From: Acidovorax benzenivorans
GTDB lineage: Bacteria; Pseudomonadota; Gammaproteobacteria; Burkholderiales; Burkholderiaceae_C
Length of the DNA stretch: 64,000 nucleotides
Direction of reading: 5' to 3'
NCBI RefSeq assembly: GCF_028680575.1
Contig: NZ_JAPCKI010000005.1
Coordinates: 62,001-126,000 of the forward strand
Shown: positions 47,509 through 56,733 of the stretch, one piece after another
How the letters are laid out: every line of letters starts with the position of its first letter
Position numbering within the stretch: the stretch's first letter is position 1
Notes under the pieces: generated by a model
Database searches by the model: none
Told to the model about the DNA's origin: nothing
Seen by the model: the letters and a program-made list of their open reading frames with translations, nothing else
Made by a program: the position numbers and the translations under genes

Positions 47509-48660
47509 TCATAAGCCCAACGCCAGCCGCCCCGCTGCCACACGGGCACTGTCGTCTTGAGGCGTGTGGATGCGGCCGCACAGCACGTCGCGCAGGTGGC
47601 GCTCCAGCGGGTTCTTGCGGGCCAGGCCGTGGTTGCTGGTCAAGGCCAGGGCCTGCTCCACCGCCTGCACAGCGTTGCCAGTGGTGATGGATTTGATGAG
47701 GCCGCTGTGCACGGCAGACAGCGGCGCGCCCTCGTCCGCATCGCGGGCCAGGCTGGCCACCAGGCGCTGGTTGGTCAGCAGCAGGGCTTCGATGTGGCCC
47801 AGGGCCTCTTGCGCGCGGGGCAGGGTGGCCAGCGCTGCGCCCAGACTGGCGGGCTTGCGCTCGTGCAGAAATCGCACCAGCCAGTCGCGCGCGGCCTGGG
47901 CCACGCCGGTGTAGAGCGCGCCCAGCATCACCGCCATCTCCACCTGCAGCCAGGGCTCACCCCCCACCCAGTCAGCCGGGGCGCGCAGGTCCAGCGCGTG
48001 GTCGTGCGGGATGAGCACGTCGTCCAACACCACGTCATGGCTGCCGCTGGCGCGCAGGCCCAGGTGGTCCCAGGTCTCGACAATGCGCGTGCCGGGCAGA
48101 CCGGCCTGCACCAGAAAATTGCCCACGCGGGGCACGGCCTCGTCGGTGCGGGCCCACACGCTGTACCAGCGCAGGATGGGCGATCCGGTGGAATAGACCT
48201 TGTGGCCGCTGATGCGCCAGCCCTGGGGCGTGTGCCGCGCCACGGTGGCGGGCAGGCCGCCGCGTGCGGGCGAGCCCAGCTCGGGCTCCACGCGCAGCGC
48301 GTTGACGAGGGATACGCCCGCCGCCGCCTCGGCCACCAGCTTGCGCGCCAGTGGCTCGGGCCACGAGCGCGCCGGAGGTGCACGGCCCATGCTGCGGTGC
48401 TGCATGTATTGCATGGTCAACACCAAGGCGGTGGCCGGGCAGGCGTAGCCAACGGCGCCAATCACCGCACCCAGCTGCGCCAGCGTGGCACCCTGGCCGC
48501 CCAGCGTCTGGGGTGCGGCCAGCGTCAGCAGCCCGGCCTGGTGCAGCGCCTCAAAGTTCTCAAACGGAAAACTGCCTTCGGCGTCGTGCGCCGCAGCGCG
48601 GCTGGCAAACTCCACCGCCAGCGTGCGCGCCGTCTGCTCCCAGGTCAGTGGCGCGTTCAC
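47509..48660 (-). CDS. Acyl-CoA-dehydrogenase-family flavoprotein
   Basis: A 383-residue flavoprotein of the acyl-CoA dehydrogenase fold, of the branch that includes SfnB and DszC-type monooxygenases. Segments are AAPQTLGGQGATLAQL, GHKVYSTGSPI for the middle domain, and a C-terminal helical bundle. The GTG start overlaps the class II aldolase stop (GTGA). It may oxidise a sulfur compound using reduced flavin; a true acyl-CoA substrate is the alternative. It sits among sulfonate uptake genes. Confidence 0.88.
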   Translation of the reverse strand: MNAPLTWEQTARTLAVEFASRAAAHDAEGSFPFENFEALHQAGLLTLAAPQTLGGQGATLAQLGAVIGAVGYACPATALVLTMQYMQHRSMGRAPPARSWPEPLARKLVAEAAAGVSLVNALRVEPELGSPARGGLPATVARHTPQGWRISGHKVYSTGSPILRWYSVWARTDEAVPRVGNFLVQAGLPGTRIVETWDHLGLRASGSHDVVLDDVLIPHDHALDLRAPADWVGGEPWLQVEMAVMLGALYTGVAQAARDWLVRFLHERKPASLGAALATLPRAQEALGHIEALLLTNQRLVASLARDADEGAPLSAVHSGLIKSITTGNAVQAVEQALALTSNHGLARKNPLERHLRDVLCGRIHTPQDDSARVAAGRLALGL

Positions 48661-49484
48661 TGCAGTACCTCGGGCTGCTGGCGCACCACGATGTCGTACA
48701 GGCTTTGGAAGGCGTGCTCGGCCCCGCCGGGGCGGCCGATTTGCGAATGCGTGAGCGCCGCCACCTCGGGCGAAATCGGGCTGGGTGTACCGGCCGCCTC
48801 GGCCAGCAGCTGGGCCTGGCAGGCGTTCTCTAGCGCGATGTACCACCAAGCCGCCGACTCCACCGAAGGCCCGGCCGTGAGGATGCCGTGGTTCTTCAAG
48901 ATCACGGCCTTGTGCTGGCCCAGGGCCTTGCCAATGCGAAAGCCTTCGTCCGTCTCCAGCACCACGCCGCTGAAGTCGTCGAACAGACCATGGTCGCCAT
49001 AGAACACGCAAGAGTCTTGCGTGAGCGGGTCGAGCTTGCGGCCCAGGGCCGACCAGGCCTTGCCGTAGGTGGAATGGGTGTGGGCGGCAGCCACCACATC
49101 GGGGCGCACCTCGTGCAGGGCGGCGTGGATGGCGAAGGCTGCGCGGTTCAGTGGCCCTTCACCCACCACGATCTCGCCAGCGGCGTTGACCAAGAGCAGG
49201 TCAGACACCTTGATCTGCGAGAAGTGGATGCCCAGCGGGTTGACCCAGAAGTGGTTCAGCCGCTCCGGGTCGCGGGCGGTGATGTGGCCCGCCAGGCCGT
49301 AGTCAAAACCAAACTGCGCAAACAGCCGAAAGGCCACGGCCAGGCGCTCTTTGCGGTAGCGGCGCTCGGCCTCCAGCGTGGGGCGTGCCGGGGCGGGGTC
49401 AAACCAGTCTTTGCGCTGTGGGTGGGGGTTGACGGACGCATCGGGCACGGGCTTGAGAACTGCGGACATGGCTACGACTTTCAT
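48657..49484 (-). CDS. Class II aldolase/adducin-family protein
   Basis: A 275-residue protein. The Zn ligands fit AAHTHSTYG near 125 and NHGILTAG near 185, typical of class II aldolases that also include decarboxylases and dehydratases. An alternative ATG lies at 49469. It is translationally coupled to the flavoprotein gene, so the two probably act in one pathway. The substrate is unknown. Confidence 0.9.
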   Translation of the reverse strand: MKVVAMSAVLKPVPDASVNPHPQRKDWFDPAPARPTLEAERRYRKERLAVAFRLFAQFGFDYGLAGHITARDPERLNHFWVNPLGIHFSQIKVSDLLLVNAAGEIVVGEGPLNRAAFAIHAALHEVRPDVVAAAHTHSTYGKAWSALGRKLDPLTQDSCVFYGDHGLFDDFSGVVLETDEGFRIGKALGQHKAVILKNHGILTAGPSVESAAWWYIALENACQAQLLAEAAGTPSPISPEVAALTHSQIGRPGGAEHAFQSLYDIVVRQQPEVLQ

Positions 49485-49737
49485 AGGGGGTGGGATTCAA
49501 TAGAAAAAGAACGCGTTATGCGTCCACCATAGAAGTCCACTCCCGTCCCGCCAACGAAGAATTTCGCGTGACCACATGCGGTTTTGGCATGTACGGCTGC
49601 GGTGCGAACAGTCACTGCCGTGTTGCGACAAGGCCGCCACATTTCTTGCATATCGATGCTACGGAACAGTCTTTGCGCAGTGGCCGCGCTTGGCAGAACC
49701 TCATGGTCTGTTTCATTCACCCGCCTTACCCACTGCC

Positions 49738-50775
49738 ATGTCAAACACCCATCCACTGAACCGCCGCCACCTCCTGCAAGCCAGCCTGGGCGCTGCCGCC
49801 TGGGCTGCCACGGCCAGCGCGCCTGCTTGGGCTGCACCCCCGGCCCCCACGGCGGCAGACCTGTCCAAAGTGACGCTGCGCATCGGCACCTACAAGGGAC
49901 TGTGGCGCCCGCTGATCACCGCCGCAGGTCTGGGGCAAACGCCGTACCGCATTGAATGGCGCGAGCTGAACAACGGCGTGCTGCACATCGAGGCCCTGAA
50001 CGGCGATGCGTTGGACGTGGGCTCTGGTAGCGAGATCCCGGCGCTGTTTGCCGCGCGCCAGAAGGCGCAGGTGCGCTTCATTGCCGTCACGCGCGAAGAC
50101 CTCAACAACCAGGTCACGCTGGCGCGCAAGGATGCGCCCATCCAGCGCATTGCCGACCTCAAGGGCAAACGCGTGGGCTATGTGCGTGCCACCACGTCGC
50201 ACTATTTTTTGAGCAAGCAACTGGCCGAGGCGGGCCTGGGCTTCAACGACATCCAGGCCATCAACCTCACCCCGGCCGATGGCCTCTCGGCCTTTGACCG
50301 GGGCGACCTGGACGCCTGGGCCATCTACGGCTACAACGGCCAGCTGGCGCGGCTGCGCTATGGCGCGCGCGTGCTCAAAACCGGGCTGGGCTACCTGTCC
50401 GGCAACTTCCCCATCTATGCCAACCCGCGTGCGGTGGACGACCCGCTCAAGCACGCCGCCATTAGCGACTACCTGCAACGCCTGCGCCGCGCCTACCAGT
50501 GGGCCAACAGCAACTACCTGGCCTATGCCCAGGCCCAGTCGGCAGAAACCCGCGTGGCCGTGGGCGACCTGATCGAGCTGTGGAACAACCGCAGCACCGA
50601 CTACGACCTGCGCGCCGTGGACGACAGGGTGGTGGCAGGCCACCAGGCTGTGGCTGACACTTTCGTACAGCTGGGCGTGCTGGACGGGCCCGCGCAGGTG
50701 GCGCCGCTCTGGGACAAGAGCTTCAGGACCGCGCTGGCAGCTCCGATGACTGCGCAGGTGGAACGGGCTCCATAA
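49738..50775 (+). CDS. SsuA-like ABC substrate-binding protein (second)
   Basis: A 345-residue periplasmic protein. The twin-Arg-like start NRRHLLQASLG and a signal ending AWAA are followed by the NMT1 fold (DALDVGSGSEIPALFA; GDLDAWAIYGY). The frame opens far upstream, but the signal peptide fixes the ATG at 49738. It is divergent from the aldolase-flavoprotein pair and probably binds the substrate or signal of that pathway. No permease is adjacent. Confidence 0.88.
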   Translation: MSNTHPLNRRHLLQASLGAAAWAATASAPAWAAPPAPTAADLSKVTLRIGTYKGLWRPLITAAGLGQTPYRIEWRELNNGVLHIEALNGDALDVGSGSEIPALFAARQKAQVRFIAVTREDLNNQVTLARKDAPIQRIADLKGKRVGYVRATTSHYFLSKQLAEAGLGFNDIQAINLTPADGLSAFDRGDLDAWAIYGYNGQLARLRYGARVLKTGLGYLSGNFPIYANPRAVDDPLKHAAISDYLQRLRRAYQWANSNYLAYAQAQSAETRVAVGDLIELWNNRSTDYDLRAVDDRVVAGHQAVADTFVQLGVLDGPAQVAPLWDKSFRTALAAPMTAQVERAP

Positions 50776-51116
50776 GAGCCTGGGTAGCTCTCCCAGTAGC
50801 CGCGCAGCGGCGCTATCAGGCAGCCCCACCGAGGCGCGCTGAAAGCAGCCTCGCTGCGGCGCATGCCCGAGACCTTCATCCGATTCGCGCTGGAGCGGTA
50901 CAACGCCAAGCGCCATCCCCCGCCAGGACTGCCCATCACCACCTTACTGGTCGCAATGGGCGTGCACGCCAGCAGCTCCGCTCAAAAGGCCTGAGCGACG
51001 GGGCAGCTGTCTGCAGCCGGGTACCTGTGTAGCAATTGCTATCATTTAAATAGCTATTGAGGCACATTCATTAAGCGCTGTAGCCATTTTTTTTTAGATA
51101 TGAGGCTGCAACTTGA
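50776..51116. other. Gap of about 340 bases with a possible remnant
   Basis: A 43-codon frame at 50863-50994 (RMPETFIRFALERYNAK) has no recognised relative and may be a gene remnant. The rest is a dispersed repeat copy. No promoter or terminator is clear. Confidence 0.4.
51024..51098 (+). repeat. Dispersed palindromic repeat, copy 9
   Basis: AATTGCTATCATTTAAATAGC, then CATTCATTAAGCGCTGTAGCC, then nine T. It ends about 20 bases before the stop of the SsuA-like gene at 51117. Confidence 0.6.
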
Positions 51117-52139
51117 TCACGCAGCTGCTCGCCATGCCCCCGTATCGGTGATCGCCGCCACATCCACTCGTGCGGGCAGGATGCCATCGCGGGCGGAGCG
51201 GTCCGCCACAGTTTGCAGAGCTGTGATATCAGCCTGCGTGACAGGGCGTGCAGCAATGGCGGCGCGCCCCGTGATGATGCGCGAGGCCTCGATAGGCAGC
51301 CGTGTGAGCTGCGTATAGACCTGTGCATAGGCCTCGCGGTTGGCCAAGGCCCAGTCGCCGGCGCGGGCGAGGCGGTCTAGGTACTGGGCGATGGCGACGC
51401 GTTTGCCAGGATTGGTCAGCGCCGCTTCGGTGGCGGTGATGAAGCCTAGCGCAGTGTTGATGCCGCGCCCGTCACGGAGGATGCGGCCACCTTGTTGCAG
51501 GGCGATGGTGTAGTACGGGTCGAAGATGGCCCAGGCGTCGATCTGCTTGGAGGCAAAGGCGGCGGCTGCGTCCGTCGGCAGCACGAACTTCACGGTGACT
51601 TCTTCGCGCTTGACCCCCGCCTCTTCCAACGCTCCGTAGAGCTGGTATTGCGAGATGCTGCCGCGTGCGGACGAGACGATGACCGTCTTGCCCCGCAGGT
51701 CGGCCACGCTGCGCAGGGGCGAGTCGCCTTGCACCACGATGCCCAACGAGTCGGGTTGGCCGACGCGGGTGGCCACGATCTTGAGCGGGGTCTTGCCCAC
51801 GGCAGCGGCCAGGACGGGCAGGTCGCCCGCTACGGCGGTGTCTACCGCGCCGCTGCGATGCGCTTCAAAAAGCGGGGCCGCGCCCTGGAAGTTGGCCCAG
51901 CGCCAGGCGAAGGGCGCGCCCTCCAGCGTGCGCGCTGCCTCGAACAATGCGCGCAGGCCACCGGCCTGGTCGCCCAGCACCAGGGCGGCCTGGCCGCTGG
52001 ATTGGGCCCAACTGGCGGTACCCACCAAGGTGCCTGCCATGCCCAGCGATACAGCGCCCATTTGCTGCAGCCAGCGGCGGCGATTGCTGTGGTTGGCGCG
52101 TATCGGTATCACGGGGTTCATAGGGTTCGCGGGTTGCAT
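51117..52139 (-). CDS. SsuA-like ABC substrate-binding protein (third)
   Basis: A 340-residue periplasmic protein. NRRRWLQQMGA resembles a twin-Arg signal, cleaved near ASWAQ. The fold is shown by LVLGDQAGGLRALFEAA and IDAWAIFDPYY. Starts at 52139 or 52121 are both possible. It follows the SsuD-type gene by 31 bases, so the pair probably scavenges alkanesulfonates. It is most like the protein at 46383. Confidence 0.9.
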   Translation of the reverse strand: MQPANPMNPVIPIRANHSNRRRWLQQMGAVSLGMAGTLVGTASWAQSSGQAALVLGDQAGGLRALFEAARTLEGAPFAWRWANFQGAAPLFEAHRSGAVDTAVAGDLPVLAAAVGKTPLKIVATRVGQPDSLGIVVQGDSPLRSVADLRGKTVIVSSARGSISQYQLYGALEEAGVKREEVTVKFVLPTDAAAAFASKQIDAWAIFDPYYTIALQQGGRILRDGRGINTALGFITATEAALTNPGKRVAIAQYLDRLARAGDWALANREAYAQVYTQLTRLPIEASRIITGRAAIAARPVTQADITALQTVADRSARDGILPARVDVAAITDTGAWRAAA

Positions 52140-52170
52140 GGGTTGCACATCAGTAGTCGGTTCCTGGATA

Positions 52171-53280
52171 TCACGCGGCCTTGCGTTCGGCAGACTGGGC
52201 AGCTCGTTCGGCTTCGCGTTCGGCCACCTTGGCGCGCACCAGGGGAAGCAGCTCGCGGCCGTATTCGATGGTGTCCAGCAGCGGGTCAAAGCCCCGGATA
52301 AGGAAGGTGGTGATGCCCAGGTCGTAATACTTGAGCAGTGCGTTGGCCACCTGCTCTGGCGTGCCTACCAACGATGTGGAGTTGGATCGACCGCCCAGTT
52401 CACGCGCAATGGCGGTCCACAGGCGTTCGTCCACGCGGTCGCCCTTGGCGGCATCGGCCAGCAGTCGCTGCGCGCCTTCGCTTTGCTGCGGGCCGACGCC
52501 GCGCGAGTAGCCTTGCTGCACGCGCAGCTGGCGCGTGTCTTCCAGAATGCGCTCGGCCTTGGCCCACGCTTCGTCCTCGGTCTTGCCCAGGATGGGCCGG
52601 AACGAGATGCTGAAGTCCACATGACGGCCGTTGAGCGTGGCCTCGGCGCGCACACGGCGCACCAAGTCCCCCGCCTGCGCCAGAGATTCGCCCCACAGCG
52701 CATACACGTCGGCATGTTTGCCCGCCACCTGCAGAGCGGGCGCCGAGGCACCGCCAAAGTAGATAGGCACACGCTGGCCTTGCAGGGGCTTTACTTCCGA
52801 CACAACACCTTTGGCCCGGTAGTAGGTGCCTTCGTGGTCAAAGGGTTTGTCTTCGGCCCACACGCGGCGCAAGACGGTGAGGTATTCGTCGGTGCGCGCA
52901 TAGCGCTCGTCGTGGTTCAAAAAGTCGCCATCGCGCTGCTGGTCTTCGTCAGAGCCGCCGCTGATGTAGTGCACAGCCAGGCGGCCGTTGGTGTAATGGT
53001 CCAGCGTGGCCAGTTGGCGCGCAGCCAGTGTGGGGGCCACAAAGCCGGGGCGGTGCGCCAGCAGGAACTTCACCTTGTCGGTGACAGATGCCGCGTAGGT
53101 CACGGTGAGCAGCGTGTCGGGGCTGGAGGAGCTGGCAGGCACCAGGATGCGGTCAAAGCCTGCGTGTTCATGCGCCTGCGCAAACACGCGCACATAGGCG
53201 GGGTCTACCGCCGGGCCCTTGCGGGAGATGGTTTCAGACACTTCGTGCGGCTGGATCATGCCGATGAACTGGACGCTCAT
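52171..53280 (-). CDS. SsuD-type FMNH2-dependent monooxygenase
   Basis: A 369-residue LLM-class (bacterial luciferase-like) flavin monooxygenase. The N-terminal IQPHEVSETISRKGP and the central HYISGGSDEDQQRDGDFL are shared with alkanesulfonate monooxygenases, which release sulfite from C1-C10 sulfonates using FMNH2 and O2. SsuD itself has about 380 residues. The reduced flavin must come from a separate reductase, perhaps that at 45434. The substrate-binding gene follows. Confidence 0.92.
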   Translation of the reverse strand: MSVQFIGMIQPHEVSETISRKGPAVDPAYVRVFAQAHEHAGFDRILVPASSSSPDTLLTVTYAASVTDKVKFLLAHRPGFVAPTLAARQLATLDHYTNGRLAVHYISGGSDEDQQRDGDFLNHDERYARTDEYLTVLRRVWAEDKPFDHEGTYYRAKGVVSEVKPLQGQRVPIYFGGASAPALQVAGKHADVYALWGESLAQAGDLVRRVRAEATLNGRHVDFSISFRPILGKTEDEAWAKAERILEDTRQLRVQQGYSRGVGPQQSEGAQRLLADAAKGDRVDERLWTAIARELGGRSNSTSLVGTPEQVANALLKYYDLGITTFLIRGFDPLLDTIEYGRELLPLVRAKVAEREAERAAQSAERKAA

Positions 53281-53521
53281 GAAAACTCCTTGGGGTGTGG
53301 TGCCATGCCCATGGACACCGATGAATAGATGCCCTCAGGATAGGAGTGCGAACTGCCTGCGCCAACGAAGAAAAACGGTGGGACATATGCGTTTTCCGTA
53401 TCTGCTGCGCAGCGTCTTTCTGTGGCGGCCGTCTCACAGAAAAAGCTGTCACCTCTATAGCTTGCAGCGCTTTGTCAATCAGCGGTGGAGGCGTTTTTAT
53501 TCCCGCCCCCCGCCAAAAAAC

Positions 53522-54730
53522 CTACCCATGGGGATAGCCTCCCCGCCGTAGGCGCACGGGCTCGGAGTCCATGCGGCGGATGAGTGATTCCAGCCCATCA
53601 GCCGTGGGCCCTGCCGGTGCAGGCCCTGGGGCTGCGCTGCTCGGCGTAGACGAGCGGCAGACCAGATCGTCTTCAGACCAGTCGCCTTGCCCAGGCGCAG
53701 AGCGGGCACGCAGCCAGCCACTGCGGTCTGTCAACAGTTGCGCGCCCTGCACGGCCTGCGGCACGTCTTGCCCGGCATCTGTAGTCTGCCCCAACACCCA
53801 CGCCAGCACGGGCAGGGCCTGGGGTTCTTCGATCGTGCATTCGGCGATGTCTGTCGCGCCACCGTCGGTCACCGGCAGGGCGGGCGCCCATACGGTGACC
53901 AGGCGCGGGTCGTCTGGCGGCAGCGCAGTGGCCGTTCCGCCCAGCACCACGCGCAAGCGCTGCCCTTGCAGCTGGCGCACGCTGGTGGCGCCCGTGTTGC
54001 GGCAGTGCACCCGGGCCTGGGGCATGCGCACGGGCTGGGCCCAGGCACCGGTGTCGCGCAGCAACTGGCCTGCCGCATGGGCCTGCAGGTAGTCCAGCAC
54101 CTGCCATATCTGCTCGTCCGTCAGATGGGCGAAGGCGGGCATGGTCTGCGCGCCCGCAGCGCCTTGCATGCCGTGGCGCACGCGCCAGAACAGTTCGCCC
54201 TCCAGTCGCTTCCACAGCAGCGATCCATTCAGCGTGGGCGGCCACATGGGCAGGCGGGCGGCATCGGGCCCCTCGCCCTTGCCATTGGCACCGTGGCAGC
54301 GCACGCACTGCTGCTGGTAGATGTGCGCGCCCTGCGTGATGGACTGCACCGTGAAGCCGGTGGGCGAGCGGTGCCAACTGGTGGGCACCGCCGGGGCTTG
54401 CAACAAGGCCAAGGCCGACCACGGGGCAGCTGTGGCAACCAGCAACAGGGCAGGGGCCAGGGCCCAGCGCGCCCACCGCCAGCGCAGTGCCAGCAAGGCC
54501 AGCACACCCAGGCCCAGCACATAGGCCAGCAACGCCGTCGCTTGGCGGGCCAGCTGGGGTTCTTGCGCCAGCACTTCGGCCGCCAGGCGCTGGGCCCAGG
54601 GCCACGCGGGCTGGCCGTGCACGTCGGGCAGCCAACCCACGGCGTGCAGTGCTGCTTGCACGGCTTGCTGGCTGCGCTGGGCCAGGGCCAGCACGGTGTC
54701 CAGCCAGTCAGCGGGTACAGTCCAGGCCAT
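53522..54730 (-). CDS. Membrane-anchored cytochrome c
   Basis: A 402-residue protein. One or two transmembrane helices (about 60-110) precede a class I cytochrome c domain with the heme site CVRCH at 142-146 and an axial Met near TMPAFAHL. The C-terminal 170 residues are of unknown type with three Cys, rich in Pro. It lies 43 bases after the ATPase gene of the sulfonate importer and is the last gene of that operon. Electron transfer from a sulfur oxidation step is a possible role; nothing in the sequence proves it. Confidence 0.87.
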   Translation of the reverse strand: MAWTVPADWLDTVLALAQRSQQAVQAALHAVGWLPDVHGQPAWPWAQRLAAEVLAQEPQLARQATALLAYVLGLGVLALLALRWRWARWALAPALLLVATAAPWSALALLQAPAVPTSWHRSPTGFTVQSITQGAHIYQQQCVRCHGANGKGEGPDAARLPMWPPTLNGSLLWKRLEGELFWRVRHGMQGAAGAQTMPAFAHLTDEQIWQVLDYLQAHAAGQLLRDTGAWAQPVRMPQARVHCRNTGATSVRQLQGQRLRVVLGGTATALPPDDPRLVTVWAPALPVTDGGATDIAECTIEEPQALPVLAWVLGQTTDAGQDVPQAVQGAQLLTDRSGWLRARSAPGQGDWSEDDLVCRSSTPSSAAPGPAPAGPTADGLESLIRRMDSEPVRLRRGGYPHG

Positions 54731-54776
54731 CACGCAGTGCCCACGCTGGGGGCTGCAGCAAGGTCCACCGCTGCCG

Positions 54777-55601
54777 TCACCAGCTGGCGTCCAGCCCCAG
54801 CAGGGCCAGGGCCTGGTGCCGCAGCTCGGCCAGGCGCGGGTGGCCCCGGTGGCGGGGGTAGGGCAGGTCGTTCACCAGCACCTGCTGGATGGTGGCAGGC
54901 CGCTCGGACAGCACCACCACGCGCTGCGCCATGAACAGGGCTTCCTCCACATCGTGCGTGACCAACAGGGCCGAGAAGCCGGTGCGCTGCCACAGCTCCA
55001 CCAGCTCGGTCTGCATGGCAAGGCGGGTGAGCGAGTCGAGCTTGCCCAGGGGTTCGTCCAGCACCAGCAGGCTGGGGTCGTTGACCAGGGCGCGCGCCAG
55101 CGCCACGCGCTGCGCCATGCCGCCCGAGAGCTGGTGCGGGAAGGCCTTGCCAAAGGCCTCCAGCCCCACCAGTTGCAGGGCCTGGTCCACGCGGTGGCGG
55201 TGGGTTTTGAGCAAGCCCCGCGCCTGCAGGCCCAGCACCACGTTGTCCCACACGGTACGCCAGGGGAACAGCGTGGGGTCTTGGAACACCACGATGCGCG
55301 ATGGGTCAGGCTGGGTAATGGGTGCACCGTCTTGCAGCAGCTCGCCCGCCGTGGCGGGCTCCAGCCCCGCCACCAGCCGCAGCAGGGTGGATTTTCCGCA
55401 GCCGCTGGGGCCCAGCAGGGCGACAAACTCGCCGGGCTCAATGGCCAGGTCCAGCTCGTCAATCACCTGCAGGGCGCCGCCGGGCAGGTCAAACCAGTGG
55501 CTGACATTGCGCACATCAATGCGTGCGCCCTTGGCAGAGGCCGCCTGAGCTGCCTCCGTTGGCGCTGTGGGGGCCGCAAGGGCGTGGGTGGAGGTCACCA
55601 T
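54777..55601 (-). CDS. SsuB/TauB-type ABC transporter ATP-binding protein
   Basis: A 274-residue ABC ATPase. Walker A GPSGCGKS (about 70-77), signature LSGGMAQR, Walker B LLVLDEPLG and the D-loop are present. It matches the nitrate/sulfonate/taurine family. AAGGGG precedes the ATG at 55601, which overlaps the permease stop by seven bases. It energises the permease encoded upstream. Confidence 0.93.
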   Translation of the reverse strand: MVTSTHALAAPTAPTEAAQAASAKGARIDVRNVSHWFDLPGGALQVIDELDLAIEPGEFVALLGPSGCGKSTLLRLVAGLEPATAGELLQDGAPITQPDPSRIVVFQDPTLFPWRTVWDNVVLGLQARGLLKTHRHRVDQALQLVGLEAFGKAFPHQLSGGMAQRVALARALVNDPSLLVLDEPLGKLDSLTRLAMQTELVELWQRTGFSALLVTHDVEEALFMAQRVVVLSERPATIQQVLVNDLPYPRHRGHPRLAELRHQALALLGLDASW

Positions 55602-56713
55602 TTCACAATCCCCTTTTGCCAAGACAGCACCCGGTCACGCAGCACAAACAGCAGCGAGATCACGCCTGAAAACAGCAGCGCCATGATGATGAGCGCGCCA
55701 TACATGTTGGGGTAGCTGGCCCAGCCCTGCGCCCAGGTGAGGTACCAGCCCAGGCCCGATTTGACGCCCAGCATCTCGGCCACCACCAGGGTGGAGAACG
55801 CCGCGCCCAACCCCATGAACAGGCCCACAAACACCTGCGGCAGCGATGCCGGAATCGCCACGCGCAGCACCAGGAACCACTGCGATGCCCCCATGGTGCG
55901 CGCCACGTCGTAATAGTTCTTGTGCACACTCGCCACGCCCGACCAGGTGAGGATGGCCACCGGGAAGGCCGTGCCCAGCGCAATCAGAAAGATGGCCGTG
56001 GACCAGCTCGATGGGAAAAAGTAAAACGAGATGGGCAGCAGCGCCGTGGTGGGCACCGGACCCAGCACCCGCAGCACGGGGTGAATCCAGTAATTGGCAC
56101 TGCGCGACCAGCCCATGAGCACGCCTACGACGAAGCCCACGCTGGCGCCAATCGCAATGCCCAGCGCCAGCAGCTTGAGCGAGTTCCACGCGCTGTCGAG
56201 CAGCCGCGCCCAGTCCGTCACATACACCTCGGCCAGGCTTTGCGGCGGGGCAAAGAAGGGCGGTGGCAGCGTGCCCAGTTTGGCGGTGTAGACCTCCCAC
56301 ACCGCCAGGCCGACGGCAATGGCGCCGAGCCAGGGGCCTGCGCTGCGCAAGCGTGCAGCCTGGCTCCCCAGCCATTGCGGCCAGGCGACTGCCAGCCACA
56401 GCACGGCGGCAACGCCCCAGGCCGCCACGGCAAATTCCTGCGTATAGGCCCAGTCGCTAAAACCTACGGGCAGGTTGGGCCAGAACCAGGTGATGGCGCC
56501 CAACACCGTCCAGGCCAGTGCGGCAAACCAGCCCGTCCACCCCAGGCGGACGGGGGGCGCCTTGGCCAAGGGCGCGGCCTTGGGCGCGGTGCGTGCTGAA
56601 GCAGGAAGAGATGGCCGTGACGAGGAGGACGGGGATGAAGAGGAAGATGAAGAGGACGTGGAAGGAACTGCCACGGGCAAGCCCGTGGGTGTGAGGGTGG
56701 TGCTGTGTGCCAT
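55595..56713 (-). CDS. SsuC-type ABC transporter permease with poly-Ser N-terminus
   Basis: A 372-residue inner-membrane permease of the BPD_transp_1 family. The sulfonate/taurine loop EAA-type motif (AMGASQWFLVLRVAIPASLPQVFVG) is clear. The first 55 residues are non-typical: residues 18-35 are nearly all Ser and followed by Ala/Pro-rich sequence. About eight hydrophobic helices follow. It is the only permease of its kind in the window. Confidence 0.93.
   Translation of the reverse strand: MAHSTTLTPTGLPVAVPSTSSSSSSSSPSSSSRPSLPASARTAPKAAPLAKAPPVRLGWTGWFAALAWTVLGAITWFWPNLPVGFSDWAYTQEFAVAAWGVAAVLWLAVAWPQWLGSQAARLRSAGPWLGAIAVGLAVWEVYTAKLGTLPPPFFAPPQSLAEVYVTDWARLLDSAWNSLKLLALGIAIGASVGFVVGVLMGWSRSANYWIHPVLRVLGPVPTTALLPISFYFFPSSWSTAIFLIALGTAFPVAILTWSGVASVHKNYYDVARTMGASQWFLVLRVAIPASLPQVFVGLFMGLGAAFSTLVVAEMLGVKSGLGWYLTWAQGWASYPNMYGALIIMALLFSGVISLLFVLRDRVLSWQKGIVKW
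56609..56662 (-). repeat. Serine-codon tract in the permease gene
   Basis: An 18-codon run rich in TCN and TCC codons (the GA-rich strand on top), translated as nearly uninterrupted Ser. Prone to slip in copy number. Confidence 0.7.
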
Positions 56714-56733
56714 GGTGCAACTCCTGCGCGCGG

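Noticed and set aside
50863-50994. A 43-codon frame (RMPETFIRFALERYNAK) as a possible transposase remnant
   Set aside because: Too short, no recognised motif, no terminal repeats nearby; reported only as content of the gap.
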